Of a stretch of 64,000 nucleotides of DNA, positions 35,500-45,835 are shown one piece after another (position 1 is the stretch's first letter; every line of letters starts with the position of its first letter). This DNA is from Guopingia tenuis (lineage in GTDB: Bacteria; Bacillota; Clostridia; Christensenellales; Christensenellaceae): contig NZ_JACRSS010000001.1 in the NCBI RefSeq assembly GCF_014384805.1, positions 372,001 to 436,000 of the forward strand, read 5' to 3'. A model generated the notes under the pieces. That model was given only the letters and a program-made list of their open reading frames with translations. It was not told where the DNA came from and made no database searches. The position numbers were made by a program, and so were the translations under genes.

Positions 35500-37915
35500 G
35501 GCTTCCTCCCCCTTTCTCCATGATTTCACGGGCTGCGGCAAAAATTCGGCTGTTTTCTGCCCGAATCGCCCCTTTCTGATAGTTAATGTGTATTTTATCA
35601 CTTTTTTTCAATTCTAGCAACGCTTGTTGCGAAAAAACATGCAGACAAAACCACATTTTCTTCTCGCTGGCATCCGGCATTTCTCCGCAGGCCAAACGGA
35701 GAAAATCGCTCATTTTATCGACACCGCGCCGGCCCAGCTTCCGGCAGGCACGTTCCACCGCCTCGCGGTATGCCTCCATCTCCTCTTCACCGGCGAAATA
35801 TTCGTGAATTTCCCGTTGATAGGCCGCCAGCATTCCTTCGGGGAAATAGACTGTACATGCCTCGCGGGGGATTTTCTCCAAATAGGAGAAACAGCCCGCA
35901 AGGTACACATGGTTATAATTATGCAGATCCGCACCATTTGGGCAAAGGCTTATAAAATTGATGGCCGAATCCGCCAAGGCATCCCGGCGCTTTACCTGAA
36001 AGAGCTCCGCAAGCTCCGGCGCTATCTCCAGGATCTCCTGCGCTGCCCAGGCCGTATCCGCCAGCACGGCGGTTCCAAACAGACTTTGCTTTCCTCTCTC
36101 CCTCAACTCCGCCGCCAGAGATTCCTGGTCTTTGATAACTCTATAATCGCCGGGATTTTGCAAAAATAAACGCAAACCGGAGATTTCCCGCAAAAAATCC
36201 CGCATATATAGCCGCTGGTTTTCCGCAACTACCTCCTTGCCCCAATGATCCTCCCGCTCTTCCATCCGGCGGACGATCATCTGGGCTTTTTTTCGGCCCC
36301 GAAACTCGTTGACTGAAACGCTCCCCAAAAGGTCATATGCCAAACCCGGCTGCAAATGCTCTGTAGAACGGAACCGAAGAAATTCCGCCCCGCTCCCGTC
36401 AACGGAAAATTTCTGATGCTCTCCCGTCTTTCCCAAAGAAGAAACACTTCCGATCTGCACCTCCGGAAGATAGAAAATGGGGCTCTCGTTTCCCATGCCG
36501 AATGGCTCCAAAAGCTCCAGCTGGGCGGCAAAATCCAGGTCAATCTCCTCCGGACGCAGTTCCAGATCGCAGACTGCCTGGGGGATAAAATCGCTCTCGG
36601 CATATTTTTCGCGGCAAAATGCGTCTACCGCCTCCCACACCTTTGGCAGCTTTTCCGCCTGTATGGATAATCCCGCAGCCTGAGAATGCCCGCCAAATTT
36701 GATATATTCCCTCTCCTGGGAGGCCAGGATTTCATAGAGATTCACCGGGGGAATGCTTCGGGCCGAGCCTGTCAGCATATCTCCGTCCCGGGAAAAAATA
36801 ACCGTGGGGCGGCAAAACCGCTCGGCAATCGCCGAAGCCGCCAAACCGACCACACCCTTGTCCCAGCCTTCCCCGGCCAGCATGATCGTGCGCCGCTGAG
36901 ACAGATTCACATCCCGGCGCACCATCTCTACCGCTTCCCCGATAATTTTTTTCTGCCGTTCCTGCCGCGTCCGGTTCAGCGCATCCAGATGCAGGGCAGA
37001 TTCCCGCGCCTCCTCCATTGTCTTTGCGGTGAGCAACGAAAGCGCCGCCCGGGCATGCTCCATGCGCCCCGCCGCATTGATGCGGGGCACCAGGATAAAG
37101 CTCACTCCATAGGAGGCAATTTTTTTCAGATCAAGCGACGCCGCCTGGGCCAAAGCCTGAAAACCGGCCGCCGGCTGTTTGCGCAGCTTGCGAATCCCCA
37201 GAGCAGCCAGCGCCCGGTTCTCTCCCCGCAGGCTTACAATATCACCGATGGTGGCGACACCCGCTAGGTCTATAAGCGCATAGGCTTTTTTCCCCAGCAT
37301 GGCAAAAGCCAGCTGAAAGGCGACGCCAGCCCCGCAAAGCTCCCGATTGGGATATTCCTCCCCCGGCAGCTTTGGGTTCAATATATAGGGTGTATCCGGC
37401 AGCTCGCCGCACTCGTGATGATCCAGAATAATGGTATCTACCCCGAGCATTTTCGCCAGCGCCACGTCCTCCACGCTGCGTATGCCGCAGTCCACAGTAA
37501 TGAGCAGCTGGGTTCCTTCGTCAATCAGGCGCTGTACCGCCGCGCCATTGGTTCCATATCCCTCCAGAAAACGGTCGGGCTGATATACCCGCACCTGCGC
37601 CCCCATTTCCTTCAAAAAAAGATATAAAATGGCCGCCCCGCACGTCCCATCGCAGTCATAGTCGGCATAGACCGTTATCTTCTCTCCTCGTTCCAGAGCA
37701 AGACGGATGCGTTTTGTAACCCGCCCCATATTCTGAAAAAGAAAAGGATCGCAGAGGCCCTCGGGTCCTGGATGCAAGAATTCCCAGGCTTCTGAAAGAG
37801 AAAAGCCGCGGCTGATGAAAAGGCGCGCAACAGCGGGCGAAATATGCAGCTGCTCCTGATATTCCGCGATTTGATTTTCCTTTGGGGTCTGCATTTCCAG
37901 AAGAGATACTTTCAA
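35483..37915 (-). CDS. recJ: Single-stranded-DNA-specific 5'-3' exonuclease RecJ
   Basis: RecJ degrades single-stranded DNA in recombination and repair. The 810-residue protein has the DHH catalytic motifs: DYDCDG at 85-90, the signature DHH at 165-167, and a DHHA1 domain with GGHSQAAG. An OB fold and a long C-terminal extension follow, as in other Firmicutes. DYDCDG replaces the more common DYDVDG. It lies downstream of secDF and is followed at once by rel. Confidence 0.95.
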   Translation of the reverse strand: MKVSLLEMQTPKENQIAEYQEQLHISPAVARLFISRGFSLSEAWEFLHPGPEGLCDPFLFQNMGRVTKRIRLALERGEKITVYADYDCDGTCGAAILYLFLKEMGAQVRVYQPDRFLEGYGTNGAAVQRLIDEGTQLLITVDCGIRSVEDVALAKMLGVDTIILDHHECGELPDTPYILNPKLPGEEYPNRELCGAGVAFQLAFAMLGKKAYALIDLAGVATIGDIVSLRGENRALAALGIRKLRKQPAAGFQALAQAASLDLKKIASYGVSFILVPRINAAGRMEHARAALSLLTAKTMEEARESALHLDALNRTRQERQKKIIGEAVEMVRRDVNLSQRRTIMLAGEGWDKGVVGLAASAIAERFCRPTVIFSRDGDMLTGSARSIPPVNLYEILASQEREYIKFGGHSQAAGLSIQAEKLPKVWEAVDAFCREKYAESDFIPQAVCDLELRPEEIDLDFAAQLELLEPFGMGNESPIFYLPEVQIGSVSSLGKTGEHQKFSVDGSGAEFLRFRSTEHLQPGLAYDLLGSVSVNEFRGRKKAQMIVRRMEEREDHWGKEVVAENQRLYMRDFLREISGLRLFLQNPGDYRVIKDQESLAAELRERGKQSLFGTAVLADTAWAAQEILEIAPELAELFQVKRRDALADSAINFISLCPNGADLHNYNHVYLAGCFSYLEKIPREACTVYFPEGMLAAYQREIHEYFAGEEEMEAYREAVERACRKLGRRGVDKMSDFLRLACGEMPDASEKKMWFCLHVFSQQALLELKKSDKIHINYQKGAIRAENSRIFAAAREIMEKGGGSHDGIL

Positions 37916-37938
37916 TCGGTTCCACCTTTTTCAAATTC

Positions 37939-37969
37939 ACAAAGAGGCGGTCTGAAACCGCCTCTTTTC
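37939..37969 (-). terminator. Intrinsic terminator after secF
   Basis: AAAGAGGCGGT (37941-37951) pairs with ACCGCCTCTTT (37957-37967), an 11-bp stem with a 5-base loop and short T-runs at both ends. It lies between secF and recJ. Confidence 0.8.
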
Positions 37970-37987
37970 GTATACTTGTTATTTTTC

Positions 37988-38908
37988 TTACCGAATGGCT
38001 TTGACGCGTTTGCGTCCGCCGACGCCCTGTTTGCCGAACTTCTCCAGAAGCAGCATCCAGATGGATCCCGCCAGCAAATTGGAGCTGTAGGTTCCGACGA
38101 TAATGCCCACGATGATGGGAAGGGCAAAAACCTTGATGGACTCAACGCCGAAAATATACAGGGCAACGATCATAATTAAAGTCGTCAGCGATGTATTGAT
38201 GGTGCGTTCCAGAGATTCCTTCACGCTGCGGTCAAGCAGCTTCGCCTTGGTGTATTCCTTGGGGTTCAGCGTCCGCATGTTTTCCCGGACACGGTCAAAG
38301 ATAATCACCGTCGCGTTAATGGAATAGCCCACGATGGTCAGGCAGGCGGCGATAAAGGTGCTGTCCACCTGAATACGGAAAATGCACATGACGCAGATCA
38401 TAATGATAACGTCGTGAACAAGTGCCAATACAGCACCGATACCCGAGAACAGGTCAAACCGAATCCAGATATAGATGAGCATGAGAACGGATGTAATCAC
38501 CACTGCCATCACCGCGCTGGTAATGAGATCGCCGCTGGCCGTTCCACCCACGGATTCAATGCCCTCATAGCTGGCATTGGGATAGATCTTCTGGATATTT
38601 TCCACCATCTGCAGGGCCAGGCTCTCCTCCGTGGCCTCACTGCCGCTGTTTTGAATCCGGATAACCGCCTCGGTCATATTCTCCCCGGCTTTGACGACTG
38701 AAACATCCCCGGAAATCCCATCCACTTCCAGAGCTGCCTGGCGGACAGCCTCGGAATCATAATCCTCATTTATTTTCACGGTAACCAGCGATCCGCCCGT
38801 GAAGTCAATTCCCAGATTGAGCCCGCCGCAGGAAAAGCCCACAATAAGCGCGGCGACAACGAACAAAATGATCAATAAGGTAAACCATTTAAAATTCTTT
38901 AAAATCAT
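37988..38908 (-). CDS. secF: Protein-export membrane protein SecF
   Basis: SecF, with SecD, uses the proton or sodium gradient to help complete export through SecYEG. The 306 residues contain six predicted membrane helices and a periplasmic-side domain between the first two. The family motifs GIDFTGGSLV near residue 35 and GYSINATVIIFDRVRENMR are visible. The ATG overlaps the secD stop (ATGA), so the subunits are coupled. Confidence 0.97.
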   Translation of the reverse strand: MILKNFKWFTLLIILFVVAALIVGFSCGGLNLGIDFTGGSLVTVKINEDYDSEAVRQAALEVDGISGDVSVVKAGENMTEAVIRIQNSGSEATEESLALQMVENIQKIYPNASYEGIESVGGTASGDLITSAVMAVVITSVLMLIYIWIRFDLFSGIGAVLALVHDVIIMICVMCIFRIQVDSTFIAACLTIVGYSINATVIIFDRVRENMRTLNPKEYTKAKLLDRSVKESLERTINTSLTTLIMIVALYIFGVESIKVFALPIIVGIIVGTYSSNLLAGSIWMLLLEKFGKQGVGGRKRVKAIR

Positions 38909-40194
38909 TCTGCTTCGCCTCCTTTAACTTTCTTCTTGGGAAAATACATTCTTTTCCCGTTGGGGGCAATGGCTGCCAGCAGATATAAGAGGCCCTGGGT
39001 CACGACCAACGCCGTGAACAGGGAAACCACAATGCTGATCCCCAATGTGTAGGCGAAACCCTTGATGGAGCCGGTTCCATAGATTCCAAGGACGAAAGCC
39101 GCAATCAGCGTCGTCACGTTGGAGTCGACAATAGCGGTCGCCGCCTTATGGAAGCCGGCCTTGAGGGAGCTCCGGAGCGTCTTTCCCGTATAGAATTCCT
39201 CTTTCACCCGGGCGAAAATGACGACATTGGCGTCAACCGCCATGCCGACGCCCAGAATGATACCGGCAATACCGGGCAGCGTTAGCTGGATTTCAAAGAG
39301 GGCCAGCACAAACAGCACCAGCGTGATATAGCATACCAGAGCGATATCCGCCATGAGGCCGGGCATGCGGTATACAACAATCATGAACAGCATCAGCACT
39401 GCCAAACCGACCAGGCCGCCCAAAATGCTGTTCTGCAGAGCTTCGTCGCCCAGCGTTGCGCTGATGGAACGCTGTTCCAGAACTTTCAGATCCAGCGGAA
39501 GCGCGCCGCTCTCGATCTGCATGGCCAGCTCTGTGGCGGTAGCCTGCGTGAAATCTGAGCTTTCGATAATTCCCGAGCCTCCGGAGATTTCTTGGGAAAC
39601 TGTCGCCTGGGAGATCGTCTCGCCATCCAACGTGATGGTGATATAGCGGTTGCTGGATGCCTGGGCCAGCTCTCGGGTTGCCTCGGCAAACGCCTCGCCG
39701 CCCTCCTGGGTCATCTCAAAGGAAACCACGTATCTTCCGGTTTCATTGCTGACCATCGGAGTCGCTGACACCAGATCCGAGCCCTCCAAAATCACCGTGC
39801 CATCCGGCTTCAAAAATTGCAGCTTGGCAGGCTTTCCGATGAAGTCAACAATCTCGCTGGGATCCTGAATTTCGCTTGTCTCGTTGATGGGGACCTCCAC
39901 ACGGATGCGGCTGGTTCCCTGGCGGGTAACTGTCGCTTCCGTGAACCCCTTGTCATCCAAACGGGTGCGGAAGATTTCCATGGCACCCTCGATCTTTGTA
40001 TCCAGATCCTCCACCGACGGATCCGCCGCCTCATACACGATGGACACGCCGCCCGTCAGATCCAGGCCCTGCTTGATCGCCCGCAGGGGCGTGAATTCCT
40101 TAACTCCGAAAGATACGCCAAATACAACCAAGTAAGTACTTGCAAAAATCAATATCACTACTAAAAGCAATAGCAGCAGTTTGCGTACTTTCAT
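38905..40194 (-). CDS. secD: Protein-export membrane protein SecD
   Basis: SecD is the partner of SecF. The 429-residue protein has a first membrane helix, the P1 region with GLDLTGGVSIVYE, and a C-terminal block of five helices including GMAVDANVVIFARVKEEF. Its P1 domain is shorter than in E. coli, as expected for Gram-positive bacteria. The promoter at 40345-40373 gives it a leader of about 145 bases. Confidence 0.97.
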   Translation of the reverse strand: MKVRKLLLLLLVVILIFASTYLVVFGVSFGVKEFTPLRAIKQGLDLTGGVSIVYEAADPSVEDLDTKIEGAMEIFRTRLDDKGFTEATVTRQGTSRIRVEVPINETSEIQDPSEIVDFIGKPAKLQFLKPDGTVILEGSDLVSATPMVSNETGRYVVSFEMTQEGGEAFAEATRELAQASSNRYITITLDGETISQATVSQEISGGSGIIESSDFTQATATELAMQIESGALPLDLKVLEQRSISATLGDEALQNSILGGLVGLAVLMLFMIVVYRMPGLMADIALVCYITLVLFVLALFEIQLTLPGIAGIILGVGMAVDANVVIFARVKEEFYTGKTLRSSLKAGFHKAATAIVDSNVTTLIAAFVLGIYGTGSIKGFAYTLGISIVVSLFTALVVTQGLLYLLAAIAPNGKRMYFPKKKVKGGEAE

Positions 40195-40344
40195 ATACTT
40201 TTCTCCTCTCTATTGATAATTGCAGGCACTTTCCCGCTGCCTGGCAGTTGCCTTTTATCCAAAAGCTAGCATGAGTCACGCAAAGGAAATCCTGCTCCCC
40301 GCCGCCTGTTATGCAAAGTAAGCTATGGATAAACGGACTTATAT

Positions 40345-40373
40345 ATTATATAACGTTCCCGTGGATTCGTCAA
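40345..40373 (-). promoter_or_regulatory. Sigma-A promoter for secD-secF
   Basis: The minus strand reads TTGACG (40373-40368), a 17-base spacer and a perfect TATAAT (40350-40345). The transcript has a leader of about 145 bases before secD, in which TTTATCC and GGATAAA segments could pair. Confidence 0.88.
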
Positions 40374-40390
40374 TAAATCGGTCGGGGAAA

Positions 40391-43300
40391 TTACATCATA
40401 TCGAACATGGATAACTGGGCCTTCTCCGGCAGGCCGGCCAGGCAGCCCATCTCCTTCATGACGTCTATGACCGACTGGGATATTTTGCAGCGCCGCTTGA
40501 GTTCCTCGATAGACATGAAGTCCTCCTGCGCCGCCTCATATTCCAGGGCCTCCGCCGCCTTTTCCCCCAGCTTGGGGATGGCGACAAAGGGCAGGCGGAT
40601 GTTGTCTCCCTCCACGGTAAACTTCTTTGCCTTGCTCTTTTTGAGATCGACGGAAAGGAATCCGATCCCCCGGGCAAACATCTCGTTGACCAGCTCAAGA
40701 ATCACCTGTAAGCTCTTTTCCGTGTTGGACGCCTTAAAGCCCAAAGCCTCGATCTCATCGATCCCCTCCTGGACCCGCTGCGGACCGCTCAGCACATAAG
40801 AAGCGTCAAAATCGCTGTACTTCGTGGTGAAATAGGTCGCGTAATATTCCTTTGGATAATGCACCTTGCAGTATGCGATGCGCAGCGCCATCACCACATA
40901 GGCCACGGCATGGGCCTTGGGGAACATGTATTTGATCTTCTTGCAGGAATCGATAAACCAATCCGGGATGTTGTTGTCGATCATGGCCTTTTCCATCTCT
41001 TCGGTGAGGCCCTTTCCCTTCCGGACGCTCTCCATGGTGAAAAAGGCCAGCTGCTTATCCACTCCATGAGCCGCCAAATAGTTCATAATGTCGTCCCGGG
41101 TGCAGATACATCCCGAAAGCGTCGTCGTCCCGGAAAGGATCAGATCTTCGGCGTTTCCCTTCCAAACGTCGGTTCCATGGGAAAGCCCGGAAATGCGCAC
41201 CAGCTCGGCCAGCGTGGTCGGCCGGGTATCGTCCAGCATCTGCCGGGTAAATTTCGTGCCGAATTCGGGAATCCCCAGCGTCCCCACGTCTACCCCGCGG
41301 ATTTGCTCCGGGGTGATCCCCAGCGCCTCAGTGGAGCGGAACAGAGACATGGTTTCCGGGTCGTTCAGCGGAATTTTCAGCGGGTCAAAGCCGATCAGAT
41401 CCTGTAACATACGGATGGTCGTCGGGTTATCATGGCCGAGAATATCCAGCTTGACCAGAATATCGTGCATGGAGTTGAAGTCAAAGTGCGTCGTGACGGT
41501 GTCCCGATCCAGCTTATCCGCCGGCTTCTGCACTGCCGTGAACTCATAAACCTCCCGGTCCCGCGGCACGATCACCAGGCCGCCGGGATGCTGGCCGGTG
41601 GTCTTTTTGATGCCGCAGATTCCCGTGGCCAGCCGCTCGATCTCCGCATTGCTCACGGTCATTTCCCGCTTTTCCAGATATTTCTTCACGATCCCGATGG
41701 CCGTGTTCATCTGGATTGCGCTGATGGTTCCCGCCCGGAACACATGCGTCTCGCCAAACAGCTCTTCAATATATTTATGGGCCTTGCCCTGGTATTCCCC
41801 CGAAAAGTTCAGGTCGATATCCGGAACCTTCTCCGCATGCAGGCCCAGGAACACCTCGAAGGGGATATCATAGCCGTCCCGGACATAGGTTGCCCCGCAC
41901 TTGGGGCAGACAGCCTCGGGCATATCCACGCCGCAGCCGTATTTTTCCCGGTCGACGTTGAAATCCGAATGCTTGCACTTGGGGCAGCGGTAATGCGGCG
42001 GCAGCGGGTTTACCTCCGTGATTCCCGTGGCAAAAGCCGCCAAAGAGGAGCCGACAGAACCCCGGGAGCCGACGAGATATCCGTCGCTCATGGACTTCGC
42101 CACCAGCTTCATGGCGATCCAATAGAGAATGGAAAAGCCATGCTTGATAATAGAACCCAGTTCCCGCTCCAAACGGTCTGCAATCATCTGGGGCAGCGGG
42201 TCGCCATAGAGCTCGTGAATGCGCTTATAGGCCGCCTCCTGAATATCTTCTTCCGCGTGGTCGATGGAGGGCATGCAGGTCTCCCCGGGGAAAAGTTCGA
42301 TTTCCTCCGTCATTTCAGCGATGGCGTTGGGATTATCCACTACCACCTCCATGGCCTCTTCCTCGCCCAGATAGGCGAATTCCTCCAGCATTTCATCTGT
42401 CGTCTTGAAATAGAGGGGCGCCTGCGTATCCGCATCCTTGAAGCCCAGGGAATCCATGATGATGGCCCGGAACTGGGCGTCCTGAGGGTCCAGAAAATGA
42501 CAGTCCGTCGTGGCCACCGTCATCTTCCCCAGCTTTTTGCCCATGTCATAAATCCGGCGATTGATGCGGTTCAGCTCCTCCCGGTCGGCCACAGTCCCCT
42601 CCCGGATCATGAATTCGTTGTTGCCGTGGGGCTGAATCTCCAGGTAATCATAAAAATCCATTACTCTGGCCAGTTTATCGTCGTTCAGCCCGTCCAGAAC
42701 CGCCTTATATACCTCGCCCTGTTCGCAGGCCGATCCCACGATCAGCCCCTCCCTATATTGGTTAATGTAGCTTTTGGGAATGCGGGGCCGGTTATGGAAA
42801 AACTGAATATGGGCAAAGGAAATCAGCTTATAGAGATTGATAAGCCCGGTTTTGTTTTTGCAGAGCAGGATCGTGTGATAGGGCCGCGCGGATTTGCTCA
42901 GCGTCTCCGTGCTGGCCATGAGGTTCATGCCCCGCAGCGTCTCAGTCCCGTTCTGCGCCCGGATCTCCTCAAACATTTTATAGAGAATTTTTGCCGTGGC
43001 CTCCGCGTCATCCGTCGCCCGGTGGTGATTGAACGTGATGCCATAGTGGTTGGCCAGACGGTTGAGCTTATGGGTTTTGAGCTGGGAAAGATGCGCCCGG
43101 GCCACCCGCAGGCTGTCCAGCACGTCGTTTGTAAAATGGATTCCCAGTTCTTCTCCCTTTCCAAAAACAAAGCTGGTGTCAAAATCCGAATTATGAGCCA
43201 CCAGGCAGGAGTCGCCCACAAAGGCATGAAATTTTTCCAGAACCTCGCGTTTTCCCGGCGCACCCTGAAGCATGTCGTCGGTGATTCCGGTGAGGCTGAT

Positions 43301-44767
43301 GATATTATAGGGAAGCCGCTGCCCCGGATCCACAAAGGAATGGAAGCTCTCAAGAACCTTATTCTTGCAGACGCGCACCGCTCCGATCTCGATGATCTCG
43401 CAGGTCGAAGGGCGCAGACCGGTGGTTTCAATATCAAAGACGACAAATTCATCATCAAAGGAATAATCCCGCTTCCCCTCATAGACCTTTTTGCTGTCGT
43501 CCACCATATAGGCCTCCATGCCATAGACGACCTTGATCCCACATTTTTTTGCCGCGTTCGCGGCCTCCGGAAACGCCTGCACCACGCCGTGATCCGTGAT
43601 GGCGATGGCCTTATGCCCCCATTCCGCCGCCCGGCGCACATAATCCGCCGCCGGCGTAATGCCGTCCTGGGCGCTCATATTGGTATGGAGATGCAATTCC
43701 ACACGCTTTCGCTCGCTGGTGTCCATGACCTTTTTCTTCTCCACCGGCGCCATATCCGTTACGTTGAAAATAAAGCTCTTGGCATAGGTATCAAAGGCAT
43801 AATTGCCCCGCACGCGGTAGTTCTGCCCTTTTTTGATCTCCCCAGCCGTCTGCGACTGGTCGCCCCGGAAAAACTTCTTGCATTGGATGGAGGAAGTCAG
43901 ATCCGTCAGGTTGAACAACAGAATCGTGTATTTGTTCTCTTTGAGCAGTTTAACCTCTGTGGAAAGCACCTCGCCTTCCACCACAGCGTCCTCATCCTCC
44001 ACCAACTCTTTCATCGGCACTGGCTGCTGGTTGATTTTGGACACGATAAGGGAATTTCCCTTTCGGCCGGAACCGCGCGAAGGCGCAGACGGGCGCTCCG
44101 AAGGTTTCGCCGCCGGCTTCGGAGCCGGCGCGGCAAAGGGCACAGGCGCAGGTTCGGCTGGCGCCTGCTTTTTCAAATGCGTATTGAATAATTCCTCGTT
44201 ATGCTGCACATCCGCCTTCTCCACGGCGGCGCAGGCCAGCTCCTTAATTTTCAGCTCCAGGCCAAAAAAGTCCGCCAGATATGCCTCCAGCTTTTCAGCC
44301 ACACCCAGGCGCCGGACCAGATCCGGCCCCAGCTCCCGGCCAAAGGAGATATTCAGAAACGCACCTTCCCTCTCCACCCGGGATTCGTTGACAAAAGGCA
44401 AAAGCGCCGGTTCGCAGGCAATCATAAACTCCTGCACCTGCTTTTCCAGCAAGGCGCCATCCCCCAGCAGCGGCTCTCCCGGCTGATGCAGCACTATCCG
44501 CAGGTTCTCCGGCAGCGCCGTCAGCTCCTTTTTCAAAAATGCCTCCAGTGATAAGAAATCCATCATGGAAAATACGGTTTCTGAGCGCAAAAAGAGGACA
44601 TATTTCGCCAGCGAACGGCTATATGCCATCTTCTCATATTCCACCCCAGAAAATCTTTGCCGCTTTTTCAGGGCATTTTCAATTATCTGTCTGCGCTGCT
44701 CGTTCTTTCCCGCAGCAGCCGGTGCCAGTGCTTCCGGGCGTGCGGCCGCTTCTCCTGTCTGTGCCAT
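40391..44767 (-). CDS. polC: DNA polymerase III PolC-type alpha subunit
   Basis: PolC is the Gram-positive replicative polymerase with built-in proofreading. I use ATG 44767 (MAQTGEAAARPE...) with AGAGGAAAC upstream, giving 1458 residues; a start at 44797 would overlap ispG. Regions in order: N-terminal domain (about 1-190), Pro/Ala-rich linker (about 200-230), OB domain, first PHP segment (ELHLHTNMSAQDG near 357), DnaQ-type exonuclease (FDIETTG near 445), second PHP part, C4 zinc site (CPKCKHSDF...CPKCGATY), and the catalytic core with PDIDLNFSGEYQ. It is the last gene of the rpsB-to-polC cluster. Confidence 0.98.
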   Translation of the reverse strand: MAQTGEAAARPEALAPAAAGKNEQRRQIIENALKKRQRFSGVEYEKMAYSRSLAKYVLFLRSETVFSMMDFLSLEAFLKKELTALPENLRIVLHQPGEPLLGDGALLEKQVQEFMIACEPALLPFVNESRVEREGAFLNISFGRELGPDLVRRLGVAEKLEAYLADFFGLELKIKELACAAVEKADVQHNEELFNTHLKKQAPAEPAPVPFAAPAPKPAAKPSERPSAPSRGSGRKGNSLIVSKINQQPVPMKELVEDEDAVVEGEVLSTEVKLLKENKYTILLFNLTDLTSSIQCKKFFRGDQSQTAGEIKKGQNYRVRGNYAFDTYAKSFIFNVTDMAPVEKKKVMDTSERKRVELHLHTNMSAQDGITPAADYVRRAAEWGHKAIAITDHGVVQAFPEAANAAKKCGIKVVYGMEAYMVDDSKKVYEGKRDYSFDDEFVVFDIETTGLRPSTCEIIEIGAVRVCKNKVLESFHSFVDPGQRLPYNIISLTGITDDMLQGAPGKREVLEKFHAFVGDSCLVAHNSDFDTSFVFGKGEELGIHFTNDVLDSLRVARAHLSQLKTHKLNRLANHYGITFNHHRATDDAEATAKILYKMFEEIRAQNGTETLRGMNLMASTETLSKSARPYHTILLCKNKTGLINLYKLISFAHIQFFHNRPRIPKSYINQYREGLIVGSACEQGEVYKAVLDGLNDDKLARVMDFYDYLEIQPHGNNEFMIREGTVADREELNRINRRIYDMGKKLGKMTVATTDCHFLDPQDAQFRAIIMDSLGFKDADTQAPLYFKTTDEMLEEFAYLGEEEAMEVVVDNPNAIAEMTEEIELFPGETCMPSIDHAEEDIQEAAYKRIHELYGDPLPQMIADRLERELGSIIKHGFSILYWIAMKLVAKSMSDGYLVGSRGSVGSSLAAFATGITEVNPLPPHYRCPKCKHSDFNVDREKYGCGVDMPEAVCPKCGATYVRDGYDIPFEVFLGLHAEKVPDIDLNFSGEYQGKAHKYIEELFGETHVFRAGTISAIQMNTAIGIVKKYLEKREMTVSNAEIERLATGICGIKKTTGQHPGGLVIVPRDREVYEFTAVQKPADKLDRDTVTTHFDFNSMHDILVKLDILGHDNPTTIRMLQDLIGFDPLKIPLNDPETMSLFRSTEALGITPEQIRGVDVGTLGIPEFGTKFTRQMLDDTRPTTLAELVRISGLSHGTDVWKGNAEDLILSGTTTLSGCICTRDDIMNYLAAHGVDKQLAFFTMESVRKGKGLTEEMEKAMIDNNIPDWFIDSCKKIKYMFPKAHAVAYVVMALRIAYCKVHYPKEYYATYFTTKYSDFDASYVLSGPQRVQEGIDEIEALGFKASNTEKSLQVILELVNEMFARGIGFLSVDLKKSKAKKFTVEGDNIRLPFVAIPKLGEKAAEALEYEAAQEDFMSIEELKRRCKISQSVIDVMKEMGCLAGLPEKAQLSMFDMM

Positions 44768-44787
44768 GTTTCCTCTCGTTCTTTCCC

Positions 44788-45831
44788 TTAAGCCCACTCG
44801 GCCAGAATCTTCTCCAAAAGCTCCTGAAAAGCGGAAAACAGCTCGCTTTCCTTCACCTTTTTATAGGGAGCGCCCTTAATGAAAAGCAACCCCTCTCCAT
44901 TTCCTCCGGCAATGCCGATATCCGCATCCCTGGCCTCTCCCGGGCCATTGACAGCGCATCCCATCACGGCGATTTTCAGGGGGACATCAATGGTCTTGAC
45001 CATCTCGCCGACCCGCCGGGCCATGGCCTCGATATCGATGCGGGTCCGGGCGCAGGTCGGGCAGGACACCACCTCCGGGCCAAAGGGACGCACGCCGCTG
45101 TAGCGAAGAATATCCTTCGCCACCCGAACTTCTTCCACCGGATCGCCCGTAATGGAGACGCGGATGGTATCCCCAATGCCGTCCACCAGCAGGGCCCCGA
45201 TTCCCATGGATGATTTGATGACCGATGTTTCCCGGATACCCGCTTCCGTCACCCCCAAATGCTGGGGATATTCACAGATTTCATGAAGCCTCCGGCAAGC
45301 CCGGATGGTTTCGGGAACGCTGGAGGATTTCAGCGAAATTACGATATCCTGGAAATGCTCCTTTTCCAGCATCCGCACATTTTCTAGCGCGCTCTCTACC
45401 AGAGCCTCATGCTTGGGCCTGTCCCAATATGCCTTGCCAATCGAGCCGGAATTGGCGCCTACCCGCAGCGGAACATGGTGCATCTTGGCCGCCGCAACGA
45501 CTTGGCGCACCTTATCCTCGCTTCCGATATTGCCCGGATTGATGCGCACCTTATCCGCCCCGGCCTCCATAGCGGCGATGGCGATTTTATAATCAAAATG
45601 CACGTCCGCCACCAGCGGGATGCTTGTCTGATCCTTGATTGCCCGAAAGGCCCGGGCGCTTTTTATATCATAGGCCGAAAGGCGGACGATTTCACAGCCC
45701 GCCTCCTGCAGTGCGGCAATCTGCGCCACGCTCGCCTCCACATCCGCCGTATCCGTATTGGTCATGGATTGGATGGCAACCGGCCGTCCGCCGCCGATAA
45801 TCACACCACCAATATTTACTTTCCGCGTCAT
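44788..45831 (-). CDS. ispG: (E)-4-hydroxy-3-methylbut-2-enyl-diphosphate synthase IspG (GcpE)
   Basis: IspG catalyses the penultimate MEP-pathway step to isoprenoid precursors, using a 4Fe-4S cluster. The 347-residue protein has a TIM-barrel part and a C-terminal domain with the cluster cysteines in VSCPTCARTR and MGCAVNGPGEARDADIGIAGG. It lies between rseP (4-base gap) and polC. Together with dxr in the same cluster it shows the MEP route to undecaprenyl phosphate. Confidence 0.97.
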   Translation of the reverse strand: MTRKVNIGGVIIGGGRPVAIQSMTNTDTADVEASVAQIAALQEAGCEIVRLSAYDIKSARAFRAIKDQTSIPLVADVHFDYKIAIAAMEAGADKVRINPGNIGSEDKVRQVVAAAKMHHVPLRVGANSGSIGKAYWDRPKHEALVESALENVRMLEKEHFQDIVISLKSSSVPETIRACRRLHEICEYPQHLGVTEAGIRETSVIKSSMGIGALLVDGIGDTIRVSITGDPVEEVRVAKDILRYSGVRPFGPEVVSCPTCARTRIDIEAMARRVGEMVKTIDVPLKIAVMGCAVNGPGEARDADIGIAGGNGEGLLFIKGAPYKKVKESELFSAFQELLEKILAEWA

Positions 45832-45835
45832 TGTC

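Noticed and set aside
40260..40320. GTCACGCAAAGG on the plus strand, like the core of a c-di-GMP-I (GEMM) riboswitch
   Set aside because: It is on the strand opposite secD, no gene lies downstream in that direction, and the other conserved GEMM parts are missing.
41432..44191. A 919-codon open frame on the plus strand within polC
   Set aside because: It is the antisense of polC. Its translation is rich in His, Arg, Gln and Leu with no domain, and it has no ribosome binding site or conserved start.
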